Positions 39,220 through 51,442 of a DNA stretch of 64,000 nt are shown here, one piece after another. Position 1 is the first letter of the stretch. Each line of letters opens with the position of its first letter. The stretch is taken from the NCBI GenBank assembly GCA_029641185.1, contig JAPWGK010000008.1, forward strand, positions 1,426,001 to 1,490,000. The letters are read 5' to 3'. The notes below the pieces were generated by a model, which saw only the letters and a list, made by a program, of their open reading frames with translations, searched no databases and was not told where the DNA came from. Made by a program: the position numbers and the translations under genes. This DNA comes from Pseudofabraea citricarpa. Lineage: Eukaryota > Ascomycota > Leotiomycetes > Helotiales > Dermateaceae.

Positions 39220-39690
39220 TACTAAAATTAAACTTCTTTTTCTTAAAACTTAGCTTAACTCCTAAAAGACTTATTATAAAAATATTAGGGAATAATATTA
39301 TTTTTATTTTAACTAAGAAAACTACTTTTTATAAGAGGAAGAAAAAAGTTATTACTAAAAAGATACTAATAATTTCTAATAAAAATTAGATTAATTTAAC
39401 TAATATAATAACTAAAAGTTAGGTATTTATTATTAAGGTTAAGTATAATAATAATTTCTATAATATTAATAAAACCCTAAAGAATATAAGTTAATTATAA
39501 GATATTTTAATAAAAATTAAGTATTTTAATATTATAAAGATACTTAAGGATAATCTCCTTAGTATTAAATCTATTATTAGTTATTATAATATAAGGTCTA
39601 AGTAAACTTTTATTATTATTTTTATAATATATATTTTATATTTTATTATTTTTATATTTTTTAGGCTTAATCTAAGATATTATATAATTT
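39220..39690 (+). pseudogene. Possible small coding relic, unidentified
   Basis: A plus-strand frame gives LNFFFLKLSLTPKRLIIKIL, then KRKKKVITKKILIISNKN and a hydrophobic C-terminus after about 39,600. Few RIP stops interrupt it. No family is recognised, and it overlaps the region where the minus strand is also open (39.1-39.2 kb). Confidence 0.25.
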
Positions 39691-40299
39691 TATTTTTATA
39701 TATAATATAAACTTAACTTTTATATCTTAGTTAATTTTATATTTTTATAAAATAATAACTTCTTTTTTTATTAAAAACCAATTAATTATATTCTTTTCTA
39801 GTTAAAATACCTTTTAATACTTAGTTTATTTCTTATAATCTAGATATTATTACTCTTTAAATAAAATTATTTCGTTTATAAATACTTACTTAAATTAATC
39901 TTATACTTAATATATAAGATTTTTATAATTTATAATTAACCTTTAATTTTATCTAATAAGATAATATTATAATAAGATTATATGCTTGATTTTATTACTT
40001 TTTTTACTTTTATAAAAAGTTATTATTATCTTAAGTATTATTATATAAGAGCTTTATAAGTACTTTTTAAGCGTTCTAGGAGTTATATACTATTATTTAT
40101 ATTTTATTATTATAATTAATTAATAACTTCTTTTATCTCTTACTTTTATAATTATTAATTCGATTATTAAATATATTTTATATATAATTATATATATTAT
40201 ATTAGTTATTAGTTATATTTATAATATTATAAATTCGGATATACCCTAATATTTATTACCTTATTATATTAGTAATTTATATAGAGATTTTAAATAATA

Positions 40300-41150
40300 A
40301 TAAACGTAAAATAAATCGTAACTTATAATATTAATATAATAAATTTATTTAGTATTAATCTTTAATAATAAGCTAAGCTCTTAGAATACTTAAAATATAA
40401 CTAAGCGATTACTAGTAAAAGTAGCTAAAAATATTAAAACCTATAAATATAATCGATTATTAAATATATAAGATATTAATCTAAGTTATTTTATAAGCTA
40501 AATACTTAATAATAAATATAAAAGAAGATACTAGAATACTTAGGAGATTAAGAACTTATAATAGATAATAAGTAATAATTAAAATAATATAATAATATAA
40601 AGGTTAAAGTTCTTAGGAAGATAAAATAATTAAAATAATAAGAATATTAAAAGAATTAGAAACTTATAAAAAATAAGAGATAATTATAATTATAAGAATA
40701 TATAACTTTAAAGATTATCTAAAAGTATATAAGTATATATATTACTAGGGGTATTAAGATTATTATTAGAATAATAAAAATATATTTTTATAAGCTTTAG
40801 TTTAAGTAAAAAATATAATATCTAGAATTAAAAGAAGATTAAAAGAGATATTATAATAATAGGTATTAAAAAAACCCTAAGAACTAGAAATTAAAGAAAT
40901 ATAAGATTTTAGTATTTTTATTTATAAATAATAATTTTAAGAAATAATCTTAACCTTAGTATAAGTATAAAGCAAGTAATTATATTAGACTAAATAAGAT
41001 TTTACTAAAAGCTTAGGTTAAAATAAAAGAATTTCTAGTTAATATTAATAAATATAAATTATACTTAAAACTAAAAAATATAAGAGAATAAGAGAAATAA
41101 TATATTATTATACTAGAAAGAAGATTATTAAGTAATTAGTCGTTTATTTA
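40300..41150 (+). pseudogene. Weak unidentified coding-like stretch
   Basis: Plus-strand reading is rich in former glutamine codons (TAA/TAG) and charged residues, for example ISRIKRRLKEIL near 40,820 and ELEIKEIQDFSIFIY near 40,880. There is no domain signature. It could equally be chance openness. Confidence 0.2.
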
Positions 41151-41767
41151 TTTATTTTTAGTTTATTTTATTTAGTTAATTAATAAAATTTATATTATTT
41201 ATATTATTATTTATTTTCTAGTTAATTTTATAAGGTAAATACTACTTATAATTTAATATAAGTATTCCTTTAATTTATTAAGGTTATTATAAAGATTATA
41301 TTTATTATAATAATATTTTAATAAAAAGATAATTATTAGAAATAAGCAGGTAATAGATTATTAATTAATATTATATCTTTTATATATAAATAATTATATA
41401 ATTATATATATTTATATATATAATACTAGAACGGATTAATTATTAATCTAAGAGGTATATATATAATTCTTATAATCGTATATACTTTAGATCTTTTATA
41501 ATTATTAATAATAATATCTTATTATCTACTATTATTTATATTATCTTTTAATAAGTTATAAGCCTAGTACTTAGATATAAGTAATTAGTCTTTTATATTA
41601 GGTTTTAATCGCTTATTAATATATAATAATAAAATAAGAAGTTATATTATACCTCTTAGAATAAGAAACGAAATAAGAAGAGGTTTAAGATATATATAAT
41701 AAGAGAGAAAGCTAGAAAAGTTTATATTAGTCGAGCGTCTTTTAATTAGCCCTTTTAGCGTATATTC

Positions 41768-41880
41768 TAGTTAATTAGTATTTTAGCTTCTAGTTAGTTA
41801 GTATTTTATCTTCTAGTTAGTTAGCGTTCTAGCTTCTTATTAACTAGCGTTTTAGCTTTTAGTTAGTTAAAATTTCTTAA
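41768..41880. repeat. Short tandem repeat, about 23-bp unit, four to five copies
   Basis: TAGTTAGTTAGTATTTTAGC-type units begin at 41,768, 41,791 and 41,814 and continue degenerately to about 41,880. The motif resembles a rearranged form of the 13-bp minisatellite. Confidence 0.7.
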
Positions 41881-41899
41881 ATTTTATCTTTTAGTTAAT

Positions 41900-42960
41900 T
41901 ATTTTCTTTTATATTCTAAGGCTTTTAGTTAATTAATTTTATTATAGTTCTAATAATAATTAGCTTTAGGTATATAATCTTTTATTATAAGAATATTAAA
42001 TAAAATTCCTCTTATTAGCTAAGATATAATATTATTTTTTCTTTTTTATTATATTTATATTCTCTTAATAATAATATCTGCTATTTATTTTCTTTTTTTT
42101 TATTAATCCCTCTTTCTTATATATATATATTTTCTTTCCTTTTACTAGAAATTAATATAATTCTTAGATTACTTTTTCTAGAAATAAGTAAGTATAAAAA
42201 GATTATAAGGTCTTTTATTTCTTATATTCTTTTTTATTTTTCTTATAATTTTTATTTATTTCTTAGTATTTTTCTCTTTTAATAAATCTTATACCTAAGA
42301 AATCTTTATAATAATTTATTAGAGGAATAATAAGCGAATTACTTTTTTATCTTCTTTTAACTTTTACTTTAACTTCTTCTTAAACTTTAATTTCGACTTT
42401 TATATTATCTTAACTAGTATCTTTAATAATAATTAACTTAGAGTTACTTTTAGTTATTTCTAATAAGTATTTAAAGGATAAGTCTTTAGTTTCTTCTAAT
42501 AAATATAAGCGACCTTTTTTTTCTAGACTTATTTAATAAATTAGATTAATTATATCTAATATCTTTCCTTAATTAATTAAATATTCTTATATACTTGTTT
42601 TTAATCCTCTTTTAAGTTTAATTTAATATATTTATTAGTCTAAGGATAATCTTTCTTCTCTTAGTCTAATTTAATAAATCTGGTTACTAGTATCTAGACT
42701 ATTATTAAGCCTAGTTTAATAAGTTAACTAGCCTAATATTAGCTCTTCTTTTAGCTTAGTCTAAAAAGTTTAGTCGCTTATATTTTCTCTTAGCTTAATC
42801 TAATAAATTCGATTACTAGTATTTAAACGGATATTAAGCTTAGTTTAATAAGTTAACTAATATAATATTAGTTCTTCTCCTAGTATAATATAATAAGTTT
42901 AGCTACTTATATCTAAATTATTACTTTCTTCTTAGATAATAAATATAATTTAAGGGAATA
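41900..42960 (-). pseudogene. Unidentified gene relic with 43-residue repeats
   Basis: The minus strand reads as a glutamine/leucine/lysine-rich, probably coiled-coil protein. A repeat region (42,915-42,650) has blocks such as QLTYQTKLN, NRIYQIKLRE and QTFQTKLKEE. A highly charged part follows, with KVEIKVQEEVKVKVKRR (near 42,370), then NKNYKKNKKEYKKQKTL near 42,230 and KKEGLIKKKK near 42,100. All stops in this reading are TAA/TAG. The family is unknown. It ends before the 23-bp array. Confidence 0.4.
42657..42915 (-). repeat. 129-bp repeat (43 codons) with internal about 43-bp periodicity
   Basis: TAATAAATCTGGTTACTAGT at 42,672 and TAATAAATTCGATTACTAGT at 42,801 are 129 bp apart. Within each, shorter AGTCTAAT/AGTTTAAT blocks recur about every 43 bp. 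The 129-bp period keeps the minus-strand frame. Confidence 0.75.
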
Positions 42961-43735
42961 AACCTTTATTAAATACTTACGTCTTAGCTAGATAATAAGA
43001 TTTTCTTAAGTTATTAGTTTCTAATTTTTATAGTTTAGTTTTAAATATAAGTTCTTATTTAGAGATATATCTAATTTATCTTCCTAATATTATATAAAAG
43101 CTATAATCTTTAAATTAAGATATAAATTATTCTTACTCTTAGTTTAATATTAATTAAAGTAAGATAGCTTAGAAGCTTATTCTTTAACCTAGAAATACTA
43201 GCTTTAGAATATATAATAGTTTCTCTTAGGCTAAAGTTATTAATAAAAGTAAGAAAATATAAAATACTTAGTAATAAGTTAAAAGAAAGATTATAAGTAG
43301 GTTTATATTCTTATATTTTATTTATTAATTAGTTTTAGGAGCTTAGGTTTAATATATTTAAACGACTTATACGATTATTTATTTTATAATCTTAAAACCC
43401 TCGATTATCTATAAATACTCTTTTCCCTAGGGTTAAAATAAGTTACTCTCTTAATTCTTAGCTTAAGAAAGAATATAATTATATTATAGTTATCTTATAA
43501 AGATTTCTAAAGATAATAATACCTAAGATTTAATAATATTATATATAAGATTTTAAGAAAATAATAGAAGCTAGAGTAAAATAAGAAGCTTATATTTATT
43601 ATAATATTCTTTCTTTATTAAGTAAGGCTTCTTAGATAAATATAAATAATCTAGTATTATTAGCTTTTCTTAAATCTTATAAAAATTATTATTATACTTT
43701 TACTTAGGATTATTATATAATTACTAGTAATATTA
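42960..43735 (+). other. Coding-like flank interrupted by the copia insertion
   Basis: Plus-strand reading just before the insertion is open with TAA/TAG stops only (for example YSLNSQLKKEYNYIIVILQR near 43,445 and EARVKQEAYIYYNILSLLSK near 43,570). With the copia element excised, this stretch would join the region upstream of the Helitron Rep at 51,443. Whether it is an N-terminal part of the Helitron protein or an unrelated gene is undecided. Confidence 0.3.
43731..43735. repeat. Target-site duplication of the copia element, left
   Basis: TATTA directly abuts the left LTR and is repeated at 51,438-51,442 directly after the right LTR. Five bases is the usual Ty1/copia duplication length, but an AT-rich 5-mer is weak evidence alone. 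Confidence 0.65.
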
Positions 43736-43932
43736 TATTATATAATAAAAGTGAAGTTAGTTTAAGTAATTAAAAAAGCGTAGAAAGTATAATTTATATT
43801 ATCTAATTAGGAGAAGCGAGAGATTATAGGAAAGAGCGTATTTATATAGGAATAATACTTATTATTAAGTAGACTACCTTAGTTATCTTAATCCCCTATA
43901 TAGTAAATTATCTAATCCTAGATTTTATAATA
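43736..43932 (-). repeat. Copia 3' LTR (left copy)
   Basis: 197 bp, aligned without gaps to 51,241-51,437. Read on the minus strand it starts TATTATA (presumably TGTTATA before RIP) and ends in TA (former CA). Immediately inside is TACCCTAT, i.e. ATAGGGTA on the minus strand, a possible remnant of the polypurine tract. Differences from the other LTR that I checked are transitions. Confidence 0.92.
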
Positions 43933-45880
43933 TACCCTATAATTTATTATACTTAGTATACGTACTACTTTTTAGGAGCTTAAGATTAGTATATTATCCC
44001 TAAACAAGTAAATAATATAACCTAGGTAATTATATTACGTACGATTATTTACTAATCGAATTATTAGATTAGATTTATAAATTAAAGATTTCCTTATATT
44101 ATTTTTAGTCCTTTTAATTCGACTAATACTAGGAGTAACTTAATTACTACTCTATAAATTAGGGATCTCGCTTATAAAATCCTTACTTTATAACTCCTCT
44201 CTTCTTCTCTCTTATAACCTTAACCTTAATCTTAATTATAACTATAATACTATTAAGCTTAAGTATTCCCTTTATCCTTCTTTTTTTTCTTCTTATTATT
44301 TGCTTTTTTTAATAAGTAAATTAAAGATATCTTACGCTACTTATAAGATAAAGATAAAAAACCTATTAAAGGTATATAAAATAAAAAAAACTTTTATAAG
44401 ATTTATTCCTTTTTCTTTCCTTTTCTTAATATATAGATAATCTTTTATACTTTATACTAATTATTTACTACTTTATAAGCTACAGATATTTATAATTCTT
44501 CTTAAGCTAAAGATATATCTGCTAATAAGCTTATATAACCTACTATAATACTTCCTACTATTAATACTAAGCCGGCTAATATAACTCTTATTTCTTATAT
44601 AACTTACTTTTTTATTCCTTTTTCTCTTATTTAGCTTACTTCTAATAAGTATTCTTACTCTAATATAATATCTTAGGGATTTTAACTAACTTAAGATAGC
44701 TTTTATTAATCTATATATAATATAATTAGCGATTCTTATCTTAAGTATACGCTTAGTATATATAAGAAATTTTAGTACGACTCCTTAGCTCTTAAGAATA
44801 AGTTTAAGTAACTTACTAATAAGACTAATAACTTTAATTATAAGAAGCTTTCTACTTTAAAGGATTTATTTTTCCCTTATAAGTATCTTTATCTAATACT
44901 TATATTATTACTAACTAATATCTAGCTACTTTATATAATAAACGCGATCGTATAAACTAGCTTATATCTACTTATACTTATAAGAGTAATACTCTTAAGC
45001 TTCTTAAGGGTCTAAATAATATTACTCTCTTTTATTTAGATAATCTATCTAATAATAATAAAGATAATAGTAATACCTTTAATTAATATACTACTAAATA
45101 CGAACGCTACCTTTATAAGTATTATATTTATTAAGAGGAGGATCCTAATTAGCTTTTTAGATACTAGAAGCTTAATATTAAGGAGCTTAGTATAAAGTCT
45201 CCTAAGAAGACCTTTTAGGTTCTTAGGAATAAGCGCTTAATTCCTTATCTTAGCTACTTAAAAAGCGTCTTAAGTAATAAGAATAATAATTACTACTTTA
45301 AGATTATTAGTAAAGGTAAATATTACTTATTATACTTATCTAGATATATTTATATCCCTATTTCTAATCTAGTTCTACCTTTTACTAAGCGCTTTATTAT
45401 TACTTTTTAAGAAAAGGCTTTCTTTTCTTCTAAGATATATTCTTATATTTCCTTAAGTAGGAATTTTACTAATTTACTACTCTTAGGATCTAGAGAAGTA
45501 TTACTTAGTTATTTATTAGGCTTTAGAACTAGATATTAATTATAATAAGTTAGAATAAGTTAGGAGAATTTATAATTATAAGTATAACTTTAGGTTTACT
45601 AGTCCTAGTAAGCGAGATAAGAAGAAGGCTTATCTTATAAAGATAGCTAGTAATATAATTGATATTTTATTTAGTTAAGAGCTTAATCTATCTTTATTTA
45701 GTTATTTATACGAGTATAAGCTTAGTAACTTATAAGTATTACTTAGAAACGCTTCCTACTATAGCTTTAATAATTATTATTATACTTTAAAGTATTTTAC
45801 TTAAATAAAAGAAATTTATAAATAAAAATACAAATAAAAGTAAAAACTTTTTTACTCTTTAAAACTACTTTTCTATCTTA
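43933..45880 (+). pseudogene. Unidentified antisense gene inside the copia element
   Basis: Between the end of RNase H and the 3' LTR the plus strand, antisense to pol, reads as a protein. Segments include YKKFQYDSLALKNKFK near 44,760, ERYLYKYYIYQEEDPNQLFR (45,102-45,165) and NYYFKIISKGKYYLLYLSRY near 45,290. After a one-base frame change near 45,460 come QALELDINYNKLEQVRRIYN (about 45,515-45,580), SPSKRDKKKAYLIKIASNII near 45,605 and ASYYSFNNYYYTLKYF near 45,750. Stops are TAA/TAG at former Gln/Trp sites. It ends where the RNase H tail begins on the other strand. I do not recognise the family. It may be an accessory ORF of the element, a captured gene or a nested insertion. Antisense ORFs after pol occur in some plant LTR elements; I know of no standard fungal example. 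Confidence 0.5.
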
Positions 45881-46640
45881 TTATAAGTATCTTATATATT
45901 AAGTAGAACTCGAAAATATTTAAACTTATATTAAGAGAGATTTTTTATAAGACTATTAGCTAATATATTATTTATAGGGATATAAGATACTTTAAAAGTA
46001 CCTTTATTACGCTCTTAGTATAATTATATATTCTAAATATTTATATATCTTAGCTTAGTTATAATTCTTATATTTTCTCTAATAATTAGACGAATTATCT
46101 ATTAGTTATTATAAAAGATTATTTATAGCTTCTTAATCTTTAGACTTAATTCTTTAAAAAGCCTCTAAAAAGCTATAGTTTCCTTTACTATAAACTTAAT
46201 ACCCTAAAGTTTAGCTTTTATAATTAATATAAAGACGTTTAATTAATATACTACTCTCTAAGTAATAAGACTACTAAATAAAGAGATCGTATAATTATAC
46301 GAAGAGTATTACGTCTTTATATTATCTGTAAAAGACGTATCTAATATAATTAATATCTAGATTTTACTAAGCTTATAGCTAAATTATATTACTAGAAAGC
46401 GCGTTCTAAAAAGATACTTAATTATCTAATTTATAGCTATAAGATATTTTACGCTTAGATTAGTTAAGAAGTAAGAGAGCTAGGAAGCTATAAAAGCTAC
46501 GTCTAGTCTAATTATAATTATAGTATATAATACTAAGCTTATCTTTTCTTAGTATTTCTTAACTTAAGCTTTAGAGGCTTATCTTATATTCTTTATAAAC
46601 TCTATTATTAGTAGTAAAATACTCGGGTACTTTCTATCTA
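45880..46640 (-). pseudogene. Copia RNase H domain
   Basis: Minus-strand motifs are those of Ty1/copia RNase H. There is IASQLSYFLTNLSVKYLIA (the RLSxFLxNPxxxH motif) near 46,440-46,490. KETIAFQRLFKEL lies near 46,150-46,190. NNQQIIRLIIRENIRIITKL and YINIQNI follow near 46,030-46,120, then GTFKVSYIPINNILANSLIK near 45,950-46,010, which is the ADxLTK end. A short tail KNLSLNIFEFY ends the polyprotein near 45,890. The former catalytic Asp codons are largely Asn. The product removed RNA from the RNA/DNA hybrid during reverse transcription. Confidence 0.9.
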
Positions 46641-47900
46641 TTAAATTAAATCTAATAATAACCTTTTTAATATATATATTATAAACTAATTATATCTTTT
46701 TCTAAGCTCGATCTCTAATAATACGTACCTCTAGGAATTATTTTACGTCTCTAAGATCTCTAAGCTTATACGCTTTATTAAGTTTATAAATAATCTCTTA
46801 GGCTTTAGTTTTATTACTCTTATAATATAATACTTATATATTATTAATATAAAATATAACTAAGACTTTAGATCCTAGGCTTATATAAATATATAGGTCT
46901 TTTTTATATATAATTAGATTTAGCTTCTTTAAAGTAGCTAAGAATTTATAAAATTATAAAATAAGAAAGTCTCTTAAGTTATATAATACTTAATCGATCT
47001 CTATATATATTCCTAGTATTTTAAATCTATTAGGTAGTAAGTAAGTAACTAGAGCTTTACTTTCTCCTCTTAAGATATTAATAAATATATTAATTATATC
47101 TAATTATTTAGACTTAAGGTTAAAGCGTATTATAATTACTATTATTACTTGAAATAATTATAATATAAGAGTAATTATATAGGTTAATATAATCGATTTA
47201 TTATCTTATAGATTACCCTAAACTATAATTTATAATTAATATTAGGTTATTATTCTAGATAAGTCTAGTTTATATATAAATACCTACTTTAGAGGGATTA
47301 GTTTAGTCTTTACTTTTAAGATCCTAATTACTTACTAGTAGTTTCTATCCTCTAGATTTTAGAGTTTTAGTCTTATATTATCTCTAAAATAAGTACTAAG
47401 TAGATAATTTATTAGATTCTTCTAATATTTTAGTACTTTTAGTATATTATTTTAATAGACGCTTAGGAGTTTACTTAAGAGGCCGCTTATCTATATACTT
47501 ACTCTTAAGACTTTTATTTATAGTATTATAATAATTACTATATATATTATTTTAAAATAATCTTTATCTTATCCTATTAACTAATTAGGCTAATAAGTAT
47601 AATAAAAGTTATTAAGTATATTAATATATTAATATCTAGCTTAACTTATTATTTCTTTAAGCTACTTATCTCTTATCTTTATAAAAGAATATATTATACT
47701 TCCTCCGCTTCCCTTAAAGCTCTTATAATCTTTATCTTAGAGTCTCTTATTAGATTATATTATTAGATTAAATTTCTTATACTTATACTTATACTTTAAT
47801 TCTAGGGGCTAAGCTAAGGCTTCTCCTTTAGATTCTTTCTAAAAAGGCTCTTATTAATCTACTACTTAATCGTATAATCCCTTTTACTATATAATTACCT
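46640..47900 (-). pseudogene. Copia reverse transcriptase domain
   Basis: The minus strand reads VLVIFYINNIQVLYYKSN (46,815-46,870), where the copia YVDD catalytic motif has become YINN (46,837-46,851). It then reads YKLRDLRDVKQFLEVRIIRD (46,715-46,775), matching the copia xMxDLGxxxxFLGxxIxxD signature. Further upstream, IEIDQVLYNLRDFLILQF lies near 46,970. It shares one frame with integrase and RNase H. Both catalytic aspartates are replaced by asparagine through TpG-to-TpA changes, so no activity is possible. The upstream edge is approximate. Confidence 0.93.
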
Positions 47901-48559
47901 AAGATATTATTCTTCTTAGTAATAGATTATTTAAGTTAGCTCTTACTATTTTATTATTATCCTTACTTCTTAAAGCTAGTATACTTTTAGGTTTAAGAGT
48001 ATTATTAAGGGATAAGAGTCCTAAAGGTTAATTAGGTAAACTACTCTTCTATTACTTTATAATTACTAAAGATACTAATATAACTTCTTATATTAGCTCT
48101 TTAGCTTTTACTTAAGACTCGATCTCTTAAGAGGCTAGGATATTACCTTCTAGATTAGTAAAAGTATTACTACTTCTTCTTATAAGCTTTTTATTTCACT
48201 TAACTATAGAACTTATATCTTCTTATCTAATTAGATTACTAAGTACTAATCTAGTATCTCGAATCTTAGGTTCCCTAATTTCGATCGTGTTTACTATTAT
48301 TCTAGTAATTATAAATAATTAGCTTTCCTTTTATTTTTTATTTAAGTTATACCTAATATCCTTATTAAATCTAATATTTCTAATAATAATAACTCTATTA
48401 AATACAAGAACTTATACTCTATAGATATTAGATATAATATATCCTACTAAATATCTAATATAAGCTTATAATCTAGTTTTAAAAGCTTTTACTAAGCTCC
48501 TAACTTCTTATTCTTTAATTAATAGGTATACCTAATAGTTATATATATAAATCTTATCC

Positions 48560-49130
48560 TAATTAGGTTAGAAATCTATTATTAAGTTAATAATCTACTT
48601 AGGATTATATTATTAAAAGTATAAGTAAAACTAGGAGTCGAATATCTTATTTAAGGTTTTTATATTATTAGCTTAGAGTAAGCTAATATTATATAAGAAG
48701 ATTTTTATAAGTATAATTTCTAGCTATAAGCTTACTAGAAGGTTTATACTCTCTCTTATCTTTATAAATCTTATAATTACTTCTTATTTAGCTTACTTTA
48801 CTTTACTATTTATCTTATATATATATATTAGAGAGAGCTTAAGATTAATACCTATTTCTTTTATCTAATACTAGTAATAAGTAATATCTTTAATTATAAT
48901 TATAGATATATTATTATCTTACTTAATTTTATAGATTAGAAGCTTATACTAAATTCTTATCTAGCTCTTAAAGCTCTTAAGGGAGTAATATACCTTCTTA
49001 TAAGTCTTTTATCTTAGTATAAAGCTAAAAAGCTTCTTATTATATTCGTCTTTAATTATAAGTAGCTAAGAGGAGCTATTATACTTATATTTAAAATTAA
49101 ATAAGTCCTAACTAATTCTCTAAAAGAATT
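48560..49130 (-). pseudogene. Copia integrase core
   Basis: The minus strand reads FNFKYKYNSSSQLLIIKDEY (about 49,040-49,100), then QKTYKKVYYSLKSFKS near 48,970. Next is GINLKLSLIYIYKINSKVKQ near 48,800-48,860, the GIxxExSxPYTPQxNGxxER region of copia integrases. VIIRFIKIRESINLLVSL and IFLYNISLLQANNIKTLNKI (48,650-48,790) correspond to the MLxxAxLPxxLW and LxNRxPSxxxxxxTPxE region. The frame is the same as RT. DDE residues are mutated or ambiguous. The domain inserted the cDNA copy into the host chromosome. Confidence 0.9.
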
Positions 49131-49199
49131 AAGGTAATCTCCTCTCTAGTAGTTACTTTAATATTCTTTAGCTAATATAAGCTATAGAATAATACTTAT

Positions 49200-51235
49200 A
49201 CTTTATTCTTTTTATCCTACTTATTTTTATATTATAAACTAATCTAATAAATATACTTAGAGCTACTAGGTTAAGATATCTTATTCTATTATACTAAAGT
49301 TATTTAGAATCTAACCTTAGATATAAAAATCTCTCTTAGTTCTTAAGCCTTAGCTTTATTCTTTATCTAATTATAAGGAATATAAGAATCCTAGTAATAC
49401 TTAAAAGGATATTTATAAGAAGCTTTAAGTAAGAGGAAAATAGCTTATATTCTAAGAATATAATATTAAATAAAGGTCTTAATTTCTTAATACGTATATT
49501 CTTCTTCTTACTCTTATATCTTAATAAACTATTAAACCCTTAGTACTAGATCTTAATCTTCTTAAGAAGAATCTCTAATATTATATTAATATTAAACCTC
49601 TTAATTATTCTAATATTATAAAATACTAAATCTATTATTCCTTCTTTATTCGCTTCGTTTAGTATATTTTTTATAATTCTAGTACTATAAAATAAGATTA
49701 ATAGATATAAAGTTCTTATATTTATTATATTATCTAGGTTTACTTTAACTAATAAGCTTAGAACTAGAAGTTCCTTATTATTTACTAAGTAAGTAACTTT
49801 ATAATTATTAATAAGCGTATTATTAGATAATAGGTAGCTTAAAAAGTTTATAGTTATATAAATACTTATATCTAGTTATTAGATTATAAGCTTTAGGTCT
49901 AAGATTATTATATTTATAAGCCCTAGATATTTGCTTATAAAACTTCTAAAAGATTTCTTCCTCTTTTAAGATAAGTCCCTAAAATTTAAGGTCTTCTAAC
50001 CTTTCTTAGTAAGCTTACTATATATTAAACTCTAGTTTTTATTCTATAAATAATCTTAGATTATATAATATTTTTCTTTAGAAGAAGGATTTCTAAGATT
50101 TCTCCCTAAGCTTCTTATAAGCGTATACTTAAGAAATAAGTATATTAAGAGTTTCTAGAAATACTTTTTATTTCTTTTATCTTAGTAAGAATAAGATTAC
50201 TCTTACTTTTATTAAGTCGAGCTAATATATTAGTTTCTAGTATTATTTAATCTTCCTCTAAGAGTAATAAAAATTATTACCCTCTTAGTTATAGATTAGA
50301 TTAAATTTTTATATATTAGAGTAAAAAACTAATTTTTATATTACTTAAGCGTTTTACCTAGGAGTCTAAGCTCGTTTACTCTAATATACTTTATTAATTA
50401 GAGTCTTTCTTATTCTAGAGTTATCTTTATAGATACTATTATAAGAAACTCTTTAGTTATAAGCGAGCCTTATACCTCTAGTATATTATATATCTAAGCT
50501 TATTAGAGTACTCTAAGCTATTCCTAATACTATTATATAAGATTTATATTACCTTTCTTTACTTATTTAAGTATAATATTATACTCTTAGTAAATAATAA
50601 TTAGTATATTATTATTAGTAAGCGCGAGTTATAATTTTAGTAATTAAATAATTATTTATAGGCTTAGGTCTTCTTTTTTCCTAATTATTATATTAATTAG
50701 AGTTAAGATTAAAAGAGAAACCGTTTATCTAACTTATTACTTAAGAACGTAATATTCGATTATATTATATAACTAGCTCGCTTACTCTATAGTATAAATT
50801 CTTAGCCGAGTATTAAACTCGTATTATATATTATTATATATAGCCTTAGCGTCTTATAATAAGCTAGGTTCTAGTCTAGAAAGCTTATTAATTACTACCT
50901 AATCTAAGTATAATTATTAATTAAGTGTTATTCTCTTATTAATAAGCTTATTAATAGTTAGTACTCGTATAAGAGGGTTAGTATTTATACTTTTTACGTC
51001 TATAGTATCTAGGTTTATAAGCTTCTAGATACGTCTTATACGAGCTTAGTAGTAGAATTAGAAGAACTAATTAGGCTATAAGTTATAATCTTTTAAAAAG
51101 ATCTCCTTAGCTCCCTACTAGTTAGTTTTAAAGGTTATAGTAGTAGTAATAGATTCTAAACTTAAGAATAATTATTCTCTAGCTCTCTTATAATTTAAAT
51201 ATGATTTTAGGAAGCTTTAATTATAAGCCGGGCTT
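49200..51235 (-). pseudogene. Copia gag and protease region
   Basis: By position, between the 5' LTR and integrase, this must encode Gag and the aspartic protease. The minus strand remains peptide-like, but I could not pick out the CCHC knuckle or the DTG/DSG protease motif with certainty; their Cys and Asp codons are RIP targets. Next to the LTR (51,218-51,240, minus strand) GTTATAAGCCCGGCTTATAA may be the remains of the tRNA primer-binding site. Confidence 0.55.
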
Positions 51236-51240
51236 ATAAC

Positions 51241-51437
51241 TATTATATAGTAAAAGTAGAGTTAGTTTAAGTAATTAAGAAAGTATAGAAAGTATAATTT
51301 ATATTATCTAATTAGGAGGAGCGAGAGACTATAAGAAAGAGCGTATTTATATAAGAATAATACTTGTTACTAAATAAACTACCTTAGTTATCTTAATCCC
51401 CTATATAGTAAATTACCTAATCCTAGATTCTATAATA
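51241..51437 (-). repeat. Copia 5' LTR (right copy)
   Basis: 197 bp, matching 43,736-43,932 along its whole length. On the minus strand it reads TATTATAGAATC at the start and ends CTATATAATA next to the presumed primer-binding site. The promoter of the element would have been here; no TATA element can be distinguished in this composition. Confidence 0.92.
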
Positions 51438-51442
51438 TATTA
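51438..51442. repeat. Target-site duplication of the copia element, right
   Basis: TATTA, identical to the five bases before the left LTR at 43,731-43,735. Confidence 0.65.

Larger units (their letters stand above)
43736..51437 (-). mobile_element. Ty1/copia LTR retrotransposon, RIP-inactivated
   Basis: Two 197-bp direct repeats bound a 7.3-kb internal region, flanked by TATTA duplications. On the minus strand the order is LTR, gag region, integrase, reverse transcriptase, RNase H, then an extra segment of about 1.95 kb and the 3' LTR. Integrase-before-RT is the copia order. The integrase, RT and RNase H motifs all fall in the same reading frame (codon first bases at positions divisible by 3). 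Decay is therefore by base substitution, not by indels. The internal region is longer than the 4.5-5 kb usual for copia because of the extra segment. Confidence 0.95.
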
